NCBI GenBank assembly: GCA_900755895.1
Contig: CAAEIG010000102.1
Coordinates: 62,001-126,000, forward strand
Reading direction: 5' to 3'
Origin: Clostridia bacterium
Lineage (GTDB): Bacteria > Bacillota > Clostridia > Oscillospirales > Acutalibacteraceae
DNA: 64,000 nt
Under the pieces are notes generated by a model. It was not told the DNA's origin and searched no databases. It was given only the letters and a program-made list of their open reading frames with translations. The translations under genes were made by a program, and so were the position numbers. The stretch's first letter is position 1. Each line of letters begins with the position of its first letter. Shown here in pieces: positions 35,653-45,219 of this stretch.

Positions 35653-38600
35653 ATGGAATTTAACACGTTGGAATCTATCAAGATCGGCCTTGCTTCTCCC
35701 GACCAGATCCGCGAGTGGTCCCATGGCGAGGTGAAGAAGCCCGAGACCATCAACTACCGCACCTTGAAGCCGGAGCGGGACGGCCTGTTCTGCGAGCGCA
35801 TCTTTGGACCCACCAAGGACTGGGAGTGCCATTGCGGCAAGTACAAGCGCATCCGGTATAAGGGCAAGATCTGTGACCGCTGCGGCGTTGAGGTCACCCG
35901 TTCCAAGGTCCGTCGTGAGCGTATGGGTCATATCGAGCTGGCGGCCCCCGTGTCCCACATTTGGTATTTTAAGGGCATTCCTTCCCGGCTGGGTCTGATC
36001 CTGGACATTTCTCCCCGGGTGTTGGAGCGCGTGCTCTACTTCTCCATGTATATTGTGACCAATCCCGGCAGTGTGCGTGAGCTGTCCAAGATGCAGACTC
36101 TCACCGAGCGGGAGTATCGTGATCTCCGCGAAAAGTACGAGGATGATTTCGAAGCAGGTATGGGCGCTGAAGCCATCAAGAAGCTGCTGGAAGAAATCGA
36201 CGTTGAGAAGACCAGCCGAGAGTTGAAGGAAGAGCTGGAGACCGCCTCCGGTCAGAAGCGTGTGCGGATCCTGAAGCGCCTGGAAGTGGTGGAGGCCTTC
36301 CGCATTTCCGGCAACCGTCCCGAGTGGATGATCCTGGATGTGGTTCCCGTTTGTCCTCCTGATATCCGTCCCATGGTGCAGTTGGACGGCGGCCGTTTTG
36401 CCACCAGTGACCTGAATGATCTGTATCGCCGGGTCATCAACCGGAACAACCGTCTAAAGAGATTGCTGGAGCTGGGTGCACCGGACATCATCGTCCGCAA
36501 CGAGAAGCGTATGCTCCAGGAGGCTGTGGACGCCCTGATCGACAACGGCCGCCGCGGCCGTCCTGTCACCGGCCCCAATAACCGTCCTTTGAAGTCCCTG
36601 TCTGACTTGCTCAAGGGCAAGCAGGGCCGTTTCCGTCAGAACCTGCTGGGTAAGCGTGTTGACTACTCTGGCCGTTCTGTTATCGTGGTTGGCCCTGAGC
36701 TGAAGATGTACCAGTGTGGTCTGCCCAAGGAGATGGCTCTGGAGCTGTTCAAGCCCTTTGTCATGAAGCGCCTGGTGGAGACTGGTGCTGTGGGCAATAT
36801 CAAGGCTGCCCGGAAGTCCGTGGAGCGTGCCAAGCCCGAGGTGTGGGACGCTCTGGAAGTGGTTATCAAGAACCACCCCGTGCTGCTCAACCGCGCACCT
36901 ACGCTGCACCGTTTGGGTATTCAGGCTTTCGAACCTGTGCTGGTGGAAGGCCGTGCCTTGAAGCTGCATCCCCTGGTGTGTACTGCATACAACGCCGACT
37001 TTGACGGCGACCAGATGGCTGTTCACGTGCCCTTGTCCGCAGAGGCTCAGGCAGAAGCTCGTTTCCTGATGTTGGCAGCCAACAACCTGTTGAAGCCCTC
37101 CGACGGACGTCCTGTTACCGTGCCTACTCAGGACATGGTGCTGGGTTCCTACTATCTGACTTTGGATAAGGAAGGGGAGCCCGGTGAAGGCAAGGTGTTC
37201 CGCAATATGGATGAGGCCATGATGGCCTATGACGCCAAGGAAATTACCCTGCATTCCAAGATTAAGGTTCGCCGGACTGTGGAGTTCCAGGGCGAGCCGG
37301 TCACCGGCTTGGTGGAGACTACCATGGGCCGCATGATCTTCAACCGTCCCATTCCTCAGGATTTGGGCTACGTGACCCGTTCCACTCCTGAAGAGGCCTT
37401 GAAGTTTGAAATTGACTTCCTGGTTGGCAAGAAGCAGCTGGGCAAAATCATTGACCGCTGCATCAAGGTTCACGGCACTGAGCATACTGCGGAAGTGCTG
37501 GATGAAATCAAGGCCCAGGGCTATAAATATTCTACCATCAGCGGCATTACTGTGGCTGTTTGCGACGCCACCATTCCTGCTTCCAAGAAGGATATCCTGG
37601 CCGCTGCTGATACCGAGATTGACGAGATCCGCGCCGAGTATGCTGAGGGCTTCCTGTCCGACGCCGAACGGTACAACGCGGTGCTGCGCACTTGGGAAAA
37701 GGCCACCAACGACGTTACGGATGCCCTGCAGAAGGGTCTGGACCGTTACAACCCCATCTACATGATGGCGGACTCCGGTGCTCGAGGCTCCATGAGCCAG
37801 ATCCGTCAGTTGGCCGGCATGCGCGGTCTGATCGCCAACACCTCTGGTAAGACCATTGAAATTCCCATTCGAGCCAACTACCGTGAAGGCTTGAACATTT
37901 TGGAATACTTCATTTCCTCTCGAGGCGCCCGTAAGGGTCTGGCTGATACCGCTCTGCGTACCGCTGACTCTGGTTACCTGACTCGCCGTCTGGTGGACGT
38001 CTCTCAGGAAGTCATCATTCTGGAGGACGACTGCGGTACCACCGAGGGCCTTGAGGTCTTCGAAATCACCTCCGGTCCTGAGTCCATCGAGCCCTTGAAG
38101 GAGCGTCTGATTGGCCGCTACCTGGTGGAGGACTTCTGTGATGAGGACGGCACCGTGCTGGTCTCCAAGGACAAACTGATGGATGACGATGATGCTGACA
38201 TCATCACCGCTCACGGTGTGGAGCGCATCAAGATTCGTTCCGTGCTCAATTGCCGCGCTAAGAACGGTGTCTGCCGCAAGTGCTACGGTGCTTCTCTGGC
38301 CAATGGTAAGGCAGTTACCGTGGGCGAGGCTGTGGGTATCATCGCAGCTCAGTCCATCGGTGAACCCGGTACTCAGTTGACCATGCGTACCTTCCATACC
38401 GGCGGTGTTGCCAGTGAGGAAGATATCACCCAGGGTCTTCCCCGTGTGGAAGAACTGTTCGAGGCCCGCAAGCCCAAGCACGTTGCCATCATCAACGAGA
38501 TCGACGGCAAGGTCGCATTCCAGGAGATCAAGAAGAGCCGCCATGTGGTGGTCACCAACGAGGAGACCGGCGATTCCCGCTCCTACCTCATTCCTTTCGG

Positions 38601-39339
38601 CAGCCGCTTGACGGTGAAGGAAGGGGAGTATATCAAGCGTGGCAAGCGCATCACAGAAGGCTCTGTCAATCCCCACGACGTGCTGGCCATCAGCGGCACT
38701 CAGGAGGTTCAGAACTATCTGATCCAGGAAGTGCAGCGCGTGTACCGTATGCAGGGCGTTGACACCAACGATAAGCACATCGAGATCATTGTGCGTCAGA
38801 TGCTGCGGAAAGTCCGTGTGGACGATGCCGGAGATACCGGCCTGTTGGTCAGCTCCTTGGCAGACAAGAACGAAGTTCTCACCGCCAACGAGCAGATCCG
38901 CGAGCGCATCGCCAATGGCGAGACCGAGCTGCGGGAGGCCACCTATACTCCCATCCTGCTGGGTATCACCAAGGCATCTTTGGCCACGGATTCCTTCCTG
39001 TCCGCTGCCTCCTTCCAGGAGACCACTCGTGTCCTGACCGACGCCGCCATCAAGGGCAAGGTGGACAATCTGATTGGTCTGAAGGAGAACGTCATCATCG
39101 GTAAGCTGGTTCCCGCCGGTACTGGTATGAAGTGCTACAGCGATGTGGACATCATGCCCGTAGGCGGACCTGAGGATGACGGCCCCAAGGACGAACCTGT
39201 GCATTCTCACGAAGAGGATCTGCCCACAGACGACTTTGAGGAAGATACCGACGACCTGCTGGAGGAAGATCTCCTTCAGGAGGAAGAGGTTGAGCTGGAG
39301 GAGTCCGGGGAAGAGGACATGGAACAGGCTGGTGCCTAA
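35653..39339 (+). CDS. rpoC: RNA polymerase beta' subunit
   Basis: The 1228-residue beta' subunit carries the N-terminal zinc site (CHCGKYKRIRYKGKICDRCGVEV), the catalytic NADFDGD motif (Mg-binding Asp triad, in TAYNADFDGDQMAVH), the bridge and trigger regions, and the second zinc cluster (NCRAKNGVCRKCYG). It ends with a long Glu/Asp-rich tail. Together with rpoB and a sigma factor it forms the holoenzyme. AGAAGGGAG precedes ATG 35653. The next operon has its own promoter 42 bases downstream. Confidence 0.98.
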   Translation: MEFNTLESIKIGLASPDQIREWSHGEVKKPETINYRTLKPERDGLFCERIFGPTKDWECHCGKYKRIRYKGKICDRCGVEVTRSKVRRERMGHIELAAPVSHIWYFKGIPSRLGLILDISPRVLERVLYFSMYIVTNPGSVRELSKMQTLTEREYRDLREKYEDDFEAGMGAEAIKKLLEEIDVEKTSRELKEELETASGQKRVRILKRLEVVEAFRISGNRPEWMILDVVPVCPPDIRPMVQLDGGRFATSDLNDLYRRVINRNNRLKRLLELGAPDIIVRNEKRMLQEAVDALIDNGRRGRPVTGPNNRPLKSLSDLLKGKQGRFRQNLLGKRVDYSGRSVIVVGPELKMYQCGLPKEMALELFKPFVMKRLVETGAVGNIKAARKSVERAKPEVWDALEVVIKNHPVLLNRAPTLHRLGIQAFEPVLVEGRALKLHPLVCTAYNADFDGDQMAVHVPLSAEAQAEARFLMLAANNLLKPSDGRPVTVPTQDMVLGSYYLTLDKEGEPGEGKVFRNMDEAMMAYDAKEITLHSKIKVRRTVEFQGEPVTGLVETTMGRMIFNRPIPQDLGYVTRSTPEEALKFEIDFLVGKKQLGKIIDRCIKVHGTEHTAEVLDEIKAQGYKYSTISGITVAVCDATIPASKKDILAAADTEIDEIRAEYAEGFLSDAERYNAVLRTWEKATNDVTDALQKGLDRYNPIYMMADSGARGSMSQIRQLAGMRGLIANTSGKTIEIPIRANYREGLNILEYFISSRGARKGLADTALRTADSGYLTRRLVDVSQEVIILEDDCGTTEGLEVFEITSGPESIEPLKERLIGRYLVEDFCDEDGTVLVSKDKLMDDDDADIITAHGVERIKIRSVLNCRAKNGVCRKCYGASLANGKAVTVGEAVGIIAAQSIGEPGTQLTMRTFHTGGVASEEDITQGLPRVEELFEARKPKHVAIINEIDGKVAFQEIKKSRHVVVTNEETGDSRSYLIPFGSRLTVKEGEYIKRGKRITEGSVNPHDVLAISGTQEVQNYLIQEVQRVYRMQGVDTNDKHIEIIVRQMLRKVRVDDAGDTGLLVSSLADKNEVLTANEQIRERIANGETELREATYTPILLGITKASLATDSFLSAASFQETTRVLTDAAIKGKVDNLIGLKENVIIGKLVPAGTGMKCYSDVDIMPVGGPEDDGPKDEPVHSHEEDLPTDDFEEDTDDLLEEDLLQEEEVELEESGEEDMEQAGA

Positions 39340-39380
39340 AAGGAAGACGCTGAAAAAATCCCGGAAAAACGGGAAATACC

Positions 39381-39410
39381 TTGACAAAATCGCGAAGTGG
39401 GTGCTATAAT
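39381..39410 (+). promoter_or_regulatory. SigA-type promoter of the str operon
   Basis: TTGACA (39381-39386), an 18-base spacer and TATAAT (39405-39410), ahead of a leader of about 195 bases before rpsL. Confidence 0.85.
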
Positions 39411-39441
39411 AAACAACTGAGCGGTTTTCGGGTAGAAGCTG

Positions 39442-39585
39442 CCCATTTCCACCAATGAAACGGGGAAGAGGGCGGAAAATTCTAGGAAATATGGGAAACC
39501 GCGCTCCGGCAAATTGCCGGGGCGCTTCCTGTTTTCACCCGGCTGCCCAATGAAATGGGTGCTAAGGCGAAAGCCAGCACATATA
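39442..39585 (+). promoter_or_regulatory. Structured rpsL leader, possible attenuator
   Basis: A strong hairpin GCGCTCCGGC / GCCGGGGCGC (39501-39525) is followed by TTCCTGTTTT and could act as a leaky terminator. CCCATTTC (39442-39449) is perfectly complementary to GAAATGGG (39552-39559), which can instead form a local hairpin with CCCA (39546-39549). A GGC-GAAA-GCC stem-loop flanked by TGCT/AGCA follows (39559-39579). The mutually exclusive pairings suggest regulation; no ribosomal-protein leader family is recognised. Confidence 0.4.
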
Positions 39586-39611
39586 TTATTATTTTAATAA
39601 GGAGGTGCAAT

Positions 39612-40037
39612 ATGCCAACCTTTAATCAGCTGATCCACAACGGCCGTTCCGTTGCGGACAAGAAGAGCAAAGCGCCTGCCCTGCTCAAGGGCTGGAACTC
39701 CAAGAAGCGTATCGCTATCGACCAGGATTCCCCCCAGAAGCGCGGTGTCTGCACAACTGTGAAAACCCAGACTCCTAAGAAGCCTAACTCCGCTCTGCGG
39801 AAGATCGCCAGAGTCCGGCTTTCCAACGGAATCGAAGTGACCGCCTATATCCCTGGCGTGGGTCACAACCTGCAGGAGCACAGCGTGGTCATGATCCGTG
39901 GCGGTCGTGTGCGCGACCTGCCCGGTGTGCGTTACCACATCATCCGCGGCACCCTGGACGCTCAGGGCGTTGCAAAGCGCATGCAGAGCCGTTCCAAGTA
40001 CGGCGCCAAGCGGCCCAAGGCCGGTGCCAAGAAGTAA
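39612..40037 (+). CDS. rpsL: 30S ribosomal protein S12
   Basis: The 141-residue S12 has the conserved KRGVCTTV, TPKKPNSALRKIARVRL and HNLQEHSVVMIRGGRVRDLPGVRYHI elements. The lysine where streptomycin-resistance changes arise (second Lys of TPKKPNS) is wild-type. It has a longer loop (ALLKGWNSKKRIAIDQDSP) than E. coli S12, common in Firmicutes. A near-perfect AAGGAGGTG site precedes ATG 39612; the upstream in-frame extension to 39555 is leader. Confidence 0.98.
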   Translation: MPTFNQLIHNGRSVADKKSKAPALLKGWNSKKRIAIDQDSPQKRGVCTTVKTQTPKKPNSALRKIARVRLSNGIEVTAYIPGVGHNLQEHSVVMIRGGRVRDLPGVRYHIIRGTLDAQGVAKRMQSRSKYGAKRPKAGAKK

Positions 40038-40082
40038 GCAGACACTGCTTACCCGCTCAATTGCATAAGTTCGTATGGCTGA

Positions 40083-40098
40083 CCGCGTGAAAGCGCGG
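40083..40098 (+). promoter_or_regulatory. Hairpin in the rpsL-rpsG gap
   Basis: CCGCG-TGAAAG-CGCGG forms a short strong stem in the 172-base rpsL-rpsG gap, which is much longer than other gaps in this operon. In E. coli the equivalent gap holds the S7 repressor site; that role here is inferred from position only. Confidence 0.3.
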
Positions 40099-40209
40099 AA
40101 ATTGGCATATTACACCAGATCCCTCATGGGACCGTAATTTGCCCTTTGGCCAACGGGAGTTTTGTGCTTTCGAGTACCGATGAATTCATTTTATGAAGGA
40201 GGGAAGATC

Positions 40210-40680
40210 ATGCCAAGAAGAGGCAATGTGGCAAAGCGCGACGTTTTGCCCGATCCTATGTATAATTCCAAGCTCGTCACCCGCCTGATCAACAGCGTGA
40301 TGCTGGATGGCAAGAAGGGCGTTGCACAGAAGATTGTGTACGGTGCCTTTGAGATTGTGCAGGAGAAGACCGGCAAAGAACCCCTGGAGGTTTTTGAGCA
40401 GGCCATGGAGAACGTGATGCCCAGCCTGGAGGTTAAGGCTCGCCGTGTTGGCGGCTCCACCTATCAGGTGCCCATGGAAGTCCGTCCCGAGCGGCGGCAG
40501 ACCCTGGGCCTGCGGTGGCTCACTTCTTACTCCCGCAGTCGTTCCGAGCGCACCATGAAAGAGAGACTTGCCGGCGAAATCCTCGACGCTGTCAACGGCG
40601 CTGGCGGCGCCGCCAAGAAGCGTGAAGATACACACAAGATGGCAGAGGCCAACAGAGCCTTCGCACATTACAGATGGTAA
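40210..40680 (+). CDS. rpsG: 30S ribosomal protein S7
   Basis: The 156-residue S7 protein organises the 16S 3' major domain. It shows the family pattern MPRRGNVAKRDVLPDPMYNS, LVTRLINSVMLDGKK, EVKARRVGGSTYQVPMEVR, RWLTSYSRSRSERTM and HKMAEANRAFAHYRW. GAAGGAGGGAAG precedes ATG 40210. Confidence 0.98.
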   Translation: MPRRGNVAKRDVLPDPMYNSKLVTRLINSVMLDGKKGVAQKIVYGAFEIVQEKTGKEPLEVFEQAMENVMPSLEVKARRVGGSTYQVPMEVRPERRQTLGLRWLTSYSRSRSERTMKERLAGEILDAVNGAGGAAKKREDTHKMAEANRAFAHYRW

Positions 40681-40701
40681 GGTATTGTTAAGGAGGAATT
40701 T

Positions 40702-42798
40702 ATGGCCAGGCAGGTACCACTGGAATTAACCAGAAACATCGGCATCATGGCCCACATCGATGCCGGTAAAACCACCACTACCGAGCGTATCCTGTTCTAC
40801 ACGGGCGTCAACTATAAGATCGGCGAGACCCACGAAGGCGCCGCCACCATGGACTGGATGGCCCAGGAGCAGGAGCGCGGTATCACCATTACGTCCGCTG
40901 CCACCACATGTTTCTGGCCGGACCGCAATGGTAAGCAGAACCGTATCAACATCATCGACACTCCCGGACACGTGGACTTCACCGTGGAAGTGGAGCGTTC
41001 TCTGCGTGTTCTGGACGGTTCCGTCACCGTGTTCTGCGCCAAAGGCGGCGTGGAGCCCCAGTCTGAGACCGTTTGGCGCCAGGCTGAGGAATACAAAGTT
41101 CCCCGTATGGCTTATGTGAACAAGATGGACATCATGGGCGCCGATTTCTATCGCGTCGTTCAGATGATGAAGGACCGCCTGAAGTGTAATGCGGTGCCGA
41201 TCCAGCTTCCCATTGGCAGCGAGGACACCTTCAAGGGAATCATCGACCTGGTGGAGATGAAGGCCTATGTCTATTATGATGATCTGGGCAAGGATATCCG
41301 CTGCGAAGAGATCCCCGAGGATATGAAGGAATTGGCCGAGAAGTACCACATGGAAATGGTGGAGCACGTGGCCGAGCAGGACGACGAGCTGATGGACAAG
41401 TACCTCTCCGGTGAGGAACTGACCATCAACGAGATTAAGGACTGCATCCGCAAGTCCACCATTGCTAACCACATGGTTCCCGTCACCTGCGGTACTTCTT
41501 ATAAGAATAAGGGCGTTCAGAAGCTGCTGGACGCTATCGTGGATTATATGCCCGCTCCCACCGATATTCCTCCCATCAAGGGTGTCAACCCCGAGACTGA
41601 GGAAGAAGAGGTGCGGCATTCTTCCGATGAAGAGCCCTTCTCCGCTCTGGCATTTAAGATCGCCACTGACCCCTTCGTTGGTAAGTTGTGCTTCTTCCGT
41701 GTGTATTCCGGTACTGTTGAGGCCGGTGCCACGGTGTACAACTCCGTGAAGGATAACAACGAGCGTATGGGCCGTATTGTGCAGATGCACGCTAACGACC
41801 GGAAGGATATCGACCGTGTGTACGCCGGCGATATCGCTGCTGCTGTGGGTCTGAAGAACACCACCACCGGCGATACCCTGTGCGACGAGAAGCACCCCAT
41901 CATCCTGGAGTCCATGGAGTTCCCGGATCCCGTTATCCGTGTCGCCATCGAGCCCAAGACCAAGGCTGGTCAGGAGAAGATGGGCATTGCTCTTGCCAAG
42001 CTGGCTGAAGAAGATCCCACCTTTAAGGCTTACACTGACGAGGAGACTGGTCAGACCATCATTGCCGGTATGGGTGAGCTCCATCTGGAGATCATCGTGG
42101 ACCGTCTGATGCGTGAGTTCAAGGTGGAAGCCAACGTTGGTAAGCCCCAGGTTGCTTATAAAGAGACTATCCGCAAGAACGCTGATGTGGATACCAAGTA
42201 TGCTCGTCAGTCCGGTGGTAAGGGTCAGTACGGTCATGTTAAGATCCGCATTGAGCCCAATCCCGGTCAGGGTTATGAGTTTGTCAACGCTGTTGTTGGC
42301 GGCGCGATCCCGAAGGAGTATATCCCCGCTGTTGATCAGGGTATCCAGGGCGCTATGCAGTCCGGTGTGTTGGCCGGCTACAATGTTGTGGACGTGAAGG
42401 TCACCCTGTACGATGGTTCTTATCACGAAGTGGACTCCTCTGAAATGGCATTTAAGATCGCCGGTTCTATGGCTTTCAAGGAGGCTATGCGTAAGGCTGA
42501 TCCCGTGCTGATGGAGCCCATCATGAAGGTTACTGTCATCACTCCCGAGGAGTATATGGGCGACGTTATCGGCGACCTGAACTCCCGCCGCGGCATGATC
42601 CTGGGTATGGACGCTATTCCTGGCGCCCAGCAGGTCAACGCCGAGGTGCCCCTGTCCGAGATGTTTGGTTACGCCACCGACATGCGGTCTAAGACCCAGG
42701 GTCGTGGTCAGTACACCATGGAGCCTGCTCACTATGCTGAGGTTCCTAAGAATATCTCTGAGAAGATCATCTCCGAGCGGGGCAAAAAGTCCGAATAA
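40702..42798 (+). CDS. fusA: Elongation factor G
   Basis: The EF-G GTPase drives translocation. The 698-residue protein has the G1 box (MAHIDAGKTTTTE), switch/G3 (DTPGHVDF), G4 (NKMD), and domains II-V. AAGGAGG precedes ATG 40702, 21 bases after rpsG. Confidence 0.98.
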   Translation: MARQVPLELTRNIGIMAHIDAGKTTTTERILFYTGVNYKIGETHEGAATMDWMAQEQERGITITSAATTCFWPDRNGKQNRINIIDTPGHVDFTVEVERSLRVLDGSVTVFCAKGGVEPQSETVWRQAEEYKVPRMAYVNKMDIMGADFYRVVQMMKDRLKCNAVPIQLPIGSEDTFKGIIDLVEMKAYVYYDDLGKDIRCEEIPEDMKELAEKYHMEMVEHVAEQDDELMDKYLSGEELTINEIKDCIRKSTIANHMVPVTCGTSYKNKGVQKLLDAIVDYMPAPTDIPPIKGVNPETEEEEVRHSSDEEPFSALAFKIATDPFVGKLCFFRVYSGTVEAGATVYNSVKDNNERMGRIVQMHANDRKDIDRVYAGDIAAAVGLKNTTTGDTLCDEKHPIILESMEFPDPVIRVAIEPKTKAGQEKMGIALAKLAEEDPTFKAYTDEETGQTIIAGMGELHLEIIVDRLMREFKVEANVGKPQVAYKETIRKNADVDTKYARQSGGKGQYGHVKIRIEPNPGQGYEFVNAVVGGAIPKEYIPAVDQGIQGAMQSGVLAGYNVVDVKVTLYDGSYHEVDSSEMAFKIAGSMAFKEAMRKADPVLMEPIMKVTVITPEEYMGDVIGDLNSRRGMILGMDAIPGAQQVNAEVPLSEMFGYATDMRSKTQGRGQYTMEPAHYAEVPKNISEKIISERGKKSE

Positions 42799-42813
42799 GT
42801 GTTAAAAATACAC

Positions 42814-42842
42814 TTGCTTTTTCACAGCTTTATTGTTAAAAT
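42814..42842 (+). promoter_or_regulatory. Possible internal promoter for tuf
   Basis: TTGCTT (42814-42819), a 17-base spacer and TAAAAT (42837-42842) lie in the 98-base fusA-tuf gap. It would allow extra tuf transcription. Confidence 0.4.
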
Positions 42843-42896
42843 GGAGCTTATAAAGCCGGAATAATCTTTTCTTGCAAGTTAAAGGAGGAAATCCCA

Positions 42897-44099
<1,203 letters not shown>

Positions 44100-44129
44100 G
44101 TTTCTTTCAAAGATACTTTGAGAACGAAG

Positions 44130-44158
44130 AAGCCGTCCCTTTTGGGGCGGCTTTTTTG
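44130..44158 (+). terminator. Rho-independent terminator after tuf
   Basis: AGCCGTCCC pairs with GGGGCGGCT around a TTTT loop, followed by TTTTTTGCG. Confidence 0.9.
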
Positions 44159-44272
44159 CGTTATTTTACATGTCAAAGGATTTTGACGCGATTATTCTTG
44201 GGATTCCAAACATCTTTGCTGGACTTTTCTGCTCCTATCTTCCATAATAGAGCCAGAAGGGAGGAGGAATCC

Positions 44273-44911
44273 ATGGAGATTGGAAGTAAATTGCGTCAGG
44301 CGAGACTTTCCAAAGAATTGACACAAGAACAGGTGGGAGAGTCGATTGGCGTGAGCCGCCAGACGATTTCCAACTGGGAAACAGGAAAATCATTGCCTGA
44401 TGTGCTCAGCGTGATAAAACTTAGTGATCTGTATGGAATTAGCCTGGACGAGCTGCTGAAAGGGGATCAGAATATGCTGAGGCATATTGACGATTCAACC
44501 AATTTGGTGAAGAGCCGTCACCATTTGATGAAGCTGATAGAGCTCTCTTGTTATCTTTTGATTTGGGTAGTGTGTATTGCTGCTTTTTGGTTGGGTGCGG
44601 GCAGGGCTGGGGCCATGGGTTATAGCCTGGTGGTGCTTTATGGCGTTTTGCCTTTGACCACTTTTTTCGTTAGTTTGTTGATCGGGCTGGATTCTGGTTG
44701 GTCACAAATGAAATGGCTGATGTTATTTTTCTTTGGGGGAATGTTTTTGTTAGCCCCTTACTTCACTTTTTCTCTCGCAAATTCTCTGACTTTTGGTCAC
44801 TTTCGTTTTCCTGACTTCAGTGTTTTTCTTCCAGGAGCTGCTATTTCTGCCCTTGGAATGGGGATTGGTTCCTTAGTTCATTGGATTCATCGACGCAGGC
44901 ATCCACTGTAA
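44273..44911 (+). CDS. Membrane-anchored XRE-family HTH regulator
   Basis: The 212-residue protein has an N-terminal HTH (IGSKLRQARLSKELTQEQVGESIGVSRQTISNWETGKSLPDV, residues 3-45), the XRE/HTH_3 pattern. A linker is followed by four hydrophobic segments (about 87-105, 113-135, 143-163, 180-203). Such HTH-plus-membrane proteins occur often in Firmicutes and may sense envelope stress; no ligand is known here. ATG 44273 with GGGAGGAGG upstream is preferred over the longer frame from 44156. It is more AT-rich than its neighbours, as the sequence shows by eye, and stands alone between tuf and the metK riboswitch. Confidence 0.85.
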   Translation: MEIGSKLRQARLSKELTQEQVGESIGVSRQTISNWETGKSLPDVLSVIKLSDLYGISLDELLKGDQNMLRHIDDSTNLVKSRHHLMKLIELSCYLLIWVVCIAAFWLGAGRAGAMGYSLVVLYGVLPLTTFFVSLLIGLDSGWSQMKWLMLFFFGGMFLLAPYFTFSLANSLTFGHFRFPDFSVFLPGAAISALGMGIGSLVHWIHRRRHPL

Positions 44912-44973
44912 ATTTGCTTTGGGAAAACTAAGGTGGTGGGGATTCTACGGTCTGGACTATGCAAAACTTTCCG

Positions 44974-45002
44974 TTGACAGAATCTTGACGAAGTGTTATA
45001 CT
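44974..45002 (+). promoter_or_regulatory. SigA-type promoter for metK
   Basis: TTGACA (44974-44979), a 17-base spacer and TATACT (44997-45002), 24 bases before the SAM riboswitch. Confidence 0.85.
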
Positions 45003-45025
45003 ATTTCACAGAAAAAAGAATATTT

Positions 45026-45162
45026 CCTTATCAAGAGAGGCGGAGGGACAGGCCCTGTGATGCCCGGCAACCTATGGCGAAGCCATAAGGTGCCAATTCC
45101 TGCGGTGCAAACCGAAAGATGAGGTAACAAAAGGACCCTCGTTTTTCGAGTGGTCCTTTTTT
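45026..45162 (+). promoter_or_regulatory. SAM-I (S-box) riboswitch with terminator, controlling metK
   Basis: The aptamer carries the S-box core: AAGAGAGGCGGAGGGA, CCCTGTGATGCCCGGCAACC, then GGTGCCAATTCC, TGCGGTGCAA and GAAAGATGAGG. The P1 arms are CCTTATC (45026-45032) and GATGAGG (45118-45124). A terminator stem follows (AAAAGGACC 45129-45137 / GGTCCTTTT 45152-45160, then TT). SAM binding would favour the terminator and lower metK expression, giving product feedback. Confidence 0.95.
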
Positions 45163-45219
45163 GTGATCTTTTGTCAAAAAACTTGATGGGAATAGAAACA
45201 AAAGGAAAGGGGAATTGTC

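Noticed and set aside
32319..35753. 1144-codon minus-strand frame opposite rpoB
   Set aside because: rpoB is certain on the plus strand; highly biased codons leave few antisense stops. No ribosome binding site or protein motif supports it.
39359..39374. Hairpin TCCCG-GAAAAA-CGGGA after rpoC as a terminator
   Set aside because: Five base pairs and no T-run; read-through into the str operon is likely.
36454..39387. 977-codon minus-strand frame opposite rpoC
   Set aside because: Same effect of codon bias in rpoC; no domain is recognisable.
40726..42732. 668-codon minus-strand frame opposite fusA
   Set aside because: EF-G on the plus strand is certain; the antisense frame has no domain.
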